From the NCBI GenBank assembly GCA_020081605.1, contig JAHREC010000013.1, forward strand, positions 4,650,001 to 4,714,000: DNA of 64,000 nt, given 5' to 3'. Below the pieces are notes generated by a model. The model had not been told where the DNA came from and ran no database searches. It worked only from the letters and a program-made list of their open reading frames with translations. Below are positions 62,167 through 64,000 of the stretch, piece after piece (within the stretch, counting starts at the first letter, position 1; each line of letters begins with the position of its first letter). The translations under genes and the position numbers were made by a program. The stretch is from Albifimbria verrucaria (taxonomy: Eukaryota > Ascomycota > Sordariomycetes > Hypocreales > Stachybotryaceae).

Positions 62167-63228
62167 TTTTTTCTGTTCGGGGCCCGGCTGTTTGCTGTAA
62201 AGGGCTATAGAGCGAAATAAGTGGTCCTTGTGAGGTTCCTGGTCTCGCTCGTCGTCTCGTCGAATCTGATATCTCGGCGGAAGCACAGCTCTTCGGCGAC
62301 GCAGTAGATGCGAACAATAGTTTTCAGGGTGAACGGGGTATCTAAGCTACACATCGCCAGCTGTCAGCACCCTCCACGAGTAGAAAAAGCTCAATTGGAA
62401 TAGACTTACGTTTCCCAGCACGATAGTGCTCTGTAATCCACCTGTCGCTCGCTCAACCGCCTTGCGAATACCGTGAGGGAGGTATGATCGTCAAAATTAA
62501 AGATACTTCAGGTCTGTTGCGATAAGGAAATCGATGTTGGTATCACGAGACCACGTGACTACTTAGTGTTCTTACCAACCCTCTCGAAATCTCCAAGTCA
62601 ATTTTCGTAAACGAGGCTACCCTGGACTATCCAGATCCCGGAGTTTTGGACAAAATTCCTCGGTGATTTTCATGGCACATTGGGGATGTGAGAATATCGA
62701 GATCGGCTGGAGTATCGCTCACCGCCTACACGTTCCATGTTCTTCTAGTCAATTGCCGGCCAAACTCTTCCTGCTCGCCAGGGGCAGATCGCAGACCGCT
62801 CATTCATGTGTACCAGGACACTTGGAACAGGGATTGAGTCTATCAATACCGTGCATGTACACACCGCCAAGTATCGAATGAGTACTGCGCGCAGCGATCT
62901 TGATCTGCATGCGACAGATTACCAGTTACTGAACACGGGGTGCTGCTGCTCGAAGCAGCACGAAGACCTCAATTGTCAATACAGTTAACTTCACATGGTA
63001 TGGGCTGGCATGGCAAACCGTCAGATAGAAAATGAATTACATATCTATAAAAATTCAACCGAGTAACATGGACAGCTAGATTGCAGCTTCCTAGCACTAC
63101 ACGTATTGAGAAACCCGTGTCTCATACAAGCTCCTACCGTCTTCCCTTTTCCCAGCCAGGCGCACAAAATCATCAAATGCACAACGCGAATAGGGCCCCA
63201 ACGCTGACTAAACTCCGATACCGCAACC
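62167..63228. other. Intergenic region between uL30m and ACL1
   Basis: 1.06 kb: promoter and leader of the uL30m gene and the 3' untranslated region of ACL1. No ORF supported. Confidence 0.5.
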
Positions 63229-64000
63229 TTACATCTGAACCTCAACTCTGCCCTCGGCGCCGGGGCACCTTCGCGGAGGTTGGGCAGCAGGTAAGTGATG
63301 TCATCCCAGGGGTGACGGTACAGACCAGTGCGCAGTCTCTTCTGGTCGAGGTAGTGGGCAATCAGACCAATGCTGCGACCCAGGACGAAGAGACCGTTGA
63401 GGACACCCATGCTCAGGTAGTCCTCAGCCTCCTCAGCAGAGAAAGCACCGCAGTTGCGGAGCAGGTCAACGAAGCAGACAGCAATGCAGCCGTCGACGTT
63501 GAGGATCAGGTTGTCCTTCTTGGAGGTGGTGACGGTCTCGACGGCCAGAGCGTAGTCGAGCAGCTTGTGGCTGGGGAACTTGTTCAGGACGTACTCCTTG
63601 ACAAGCTCGACACGCAGATCAGGGTTGTTGCGAGACTTGACACGGTGACCGATACCGGGAATGAGCTTGTTGGCCTTGCGCATGTTGTCAACGAACTCAC
63701 GGGGGCTGAGACCCTTGTCGAAAGCCTTGGTGAACTCCTCGGCGGCGCCGTCAAGGGCACCACCGAAGCGGGAACCAATGGTCAGCAGACCGGAAACCAG
63801 AGCGCTGATGAGGTCCTTGCCGGCACGGGTGGTGATGATGGTGTTCATGGCACCAGACACAGCGGGACCGTGGTCGGCAGTGAGCATGAGAACCATCTCA
63901 AGGAACTTGGAGGCGTAGTCGGGAAGTCTGCGGCGGAACCACAGAAGAGACATGACACCACCGATGCCAATGTCCTCTCTGAAGACGTCAGAGATGGGCA
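63229..64000 (-). CDS. ACL1: ATP-citrate lyase subunit with citrate-synthase-like domain (3' end; 5' part beyond right edge)
   Basis: Cytosolic acetyl-CoA synthesis from citrate; in ascomycetes the enzyme is split into two subunits. About 257 C-terminal residues are visible. Conserved blocks: [59 protein letters not shown], the citrate-synthase active-site His in [39 protein letters not shown] and [19 protein letters not shown]. One C is missing from CCCC near 63263: as written the frame runs on to 63045, but with the base restored it ends with an acidic/Gln tail and TAA at 63229-63231. Strong C-ending codon bias implies high expression. Confidence 0.94.

Overview
The window is nuclear DNA of a filamentous ascomycete (Pezizomycotina; probably a Sordariomycete, the order is inference). 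The evidence is short spliceosomal introns (about 46-134 bp, GTRAGT donors, CTRAY branch sites, YAG acceptors), fungal-only families (Zn2Cys6 factor, RTA1, CENP-Q/Fta7, Cnl2/Nkp2, Rtp1), and an ATP-citrate lyase C-terminal subunit of the fungal type. I support 23 protein-coding genes on both strands. I found no rRNA, no convincing tRNA, no CRISPR and no recognisable transposon.

Layout. 1-5.1 kb: SEC18/NSF (minus, cut by the left edge), a CIR-N splicing-type protein (plus), a conserved lipocalin-like orphan (minus) and a conserved small orphan (plus). 6.2-7.0 kb: a KxDL protein (minus), followed by a 4.6-kb gene-poor stretch. 11.6-19.5 kb: DGK1 (minus), SPB4 (plus), an RTA1-like membrane protein (plus) and a Zn2Cys6 regulator (plus). 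20.2-28.5 kb: exportin CRM1, an alanine-glyoxylate-type aminotransferase and an alpha/beta hydrolase (all minus). 29.1-34.9 kb: PRMT5 (minus) divergent from PRP43 (plus). 34.9-40.9 kb: a gene desert with microsatellites. 40.9-47.9 kb: a secreted GPI-type App1-domain protein (minus) and RTP1 (plus). 51.8-61.3 kb: a secreted Thr/Val-rich wall protein (plus), CENP-Q with AT-hooks (minus), a conserved signal-peptide protein (plus), CNL2 (minus) and EAF3 (plus). 61.9-64 kb: mitochondrial ribosomal uL30m (minus) and the 3' end of ACL1 (minus, cut by the right edge).

Most genes are housekeeping: vesicle fusion, nuclear export, ribosome and spliceosome helicases, arginine methylation, kinetochore, NuA4 chromatin and acetyl-CoA supply. 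The main anomaly is technical or evolutionary: seventeen genes, many of them normally essential, are broken by single-base losses next to short homopolymers. In the fifteen genes I could fully model, adding back one base at each of about 35 sites makes the exon phases and total lengths agree. This points to homopolymer under-calling in the assembly rather than pseudogenes. Coordinates below are given as gene spans, with exons in the text.

The best biological leads are a TTATCGATA palindrome at about -100 of three genes (SPB4, PRP43 and the 56.5-kb gene), five AT-hooks in CENP-Q next to CNL2, an App1 phosphatase domain placed outside the cell, a possible presequence-coding upstream start in the aminotransferase, and an 868-bp EAF3 intron holding a TATA box and a 90-residue ORF.
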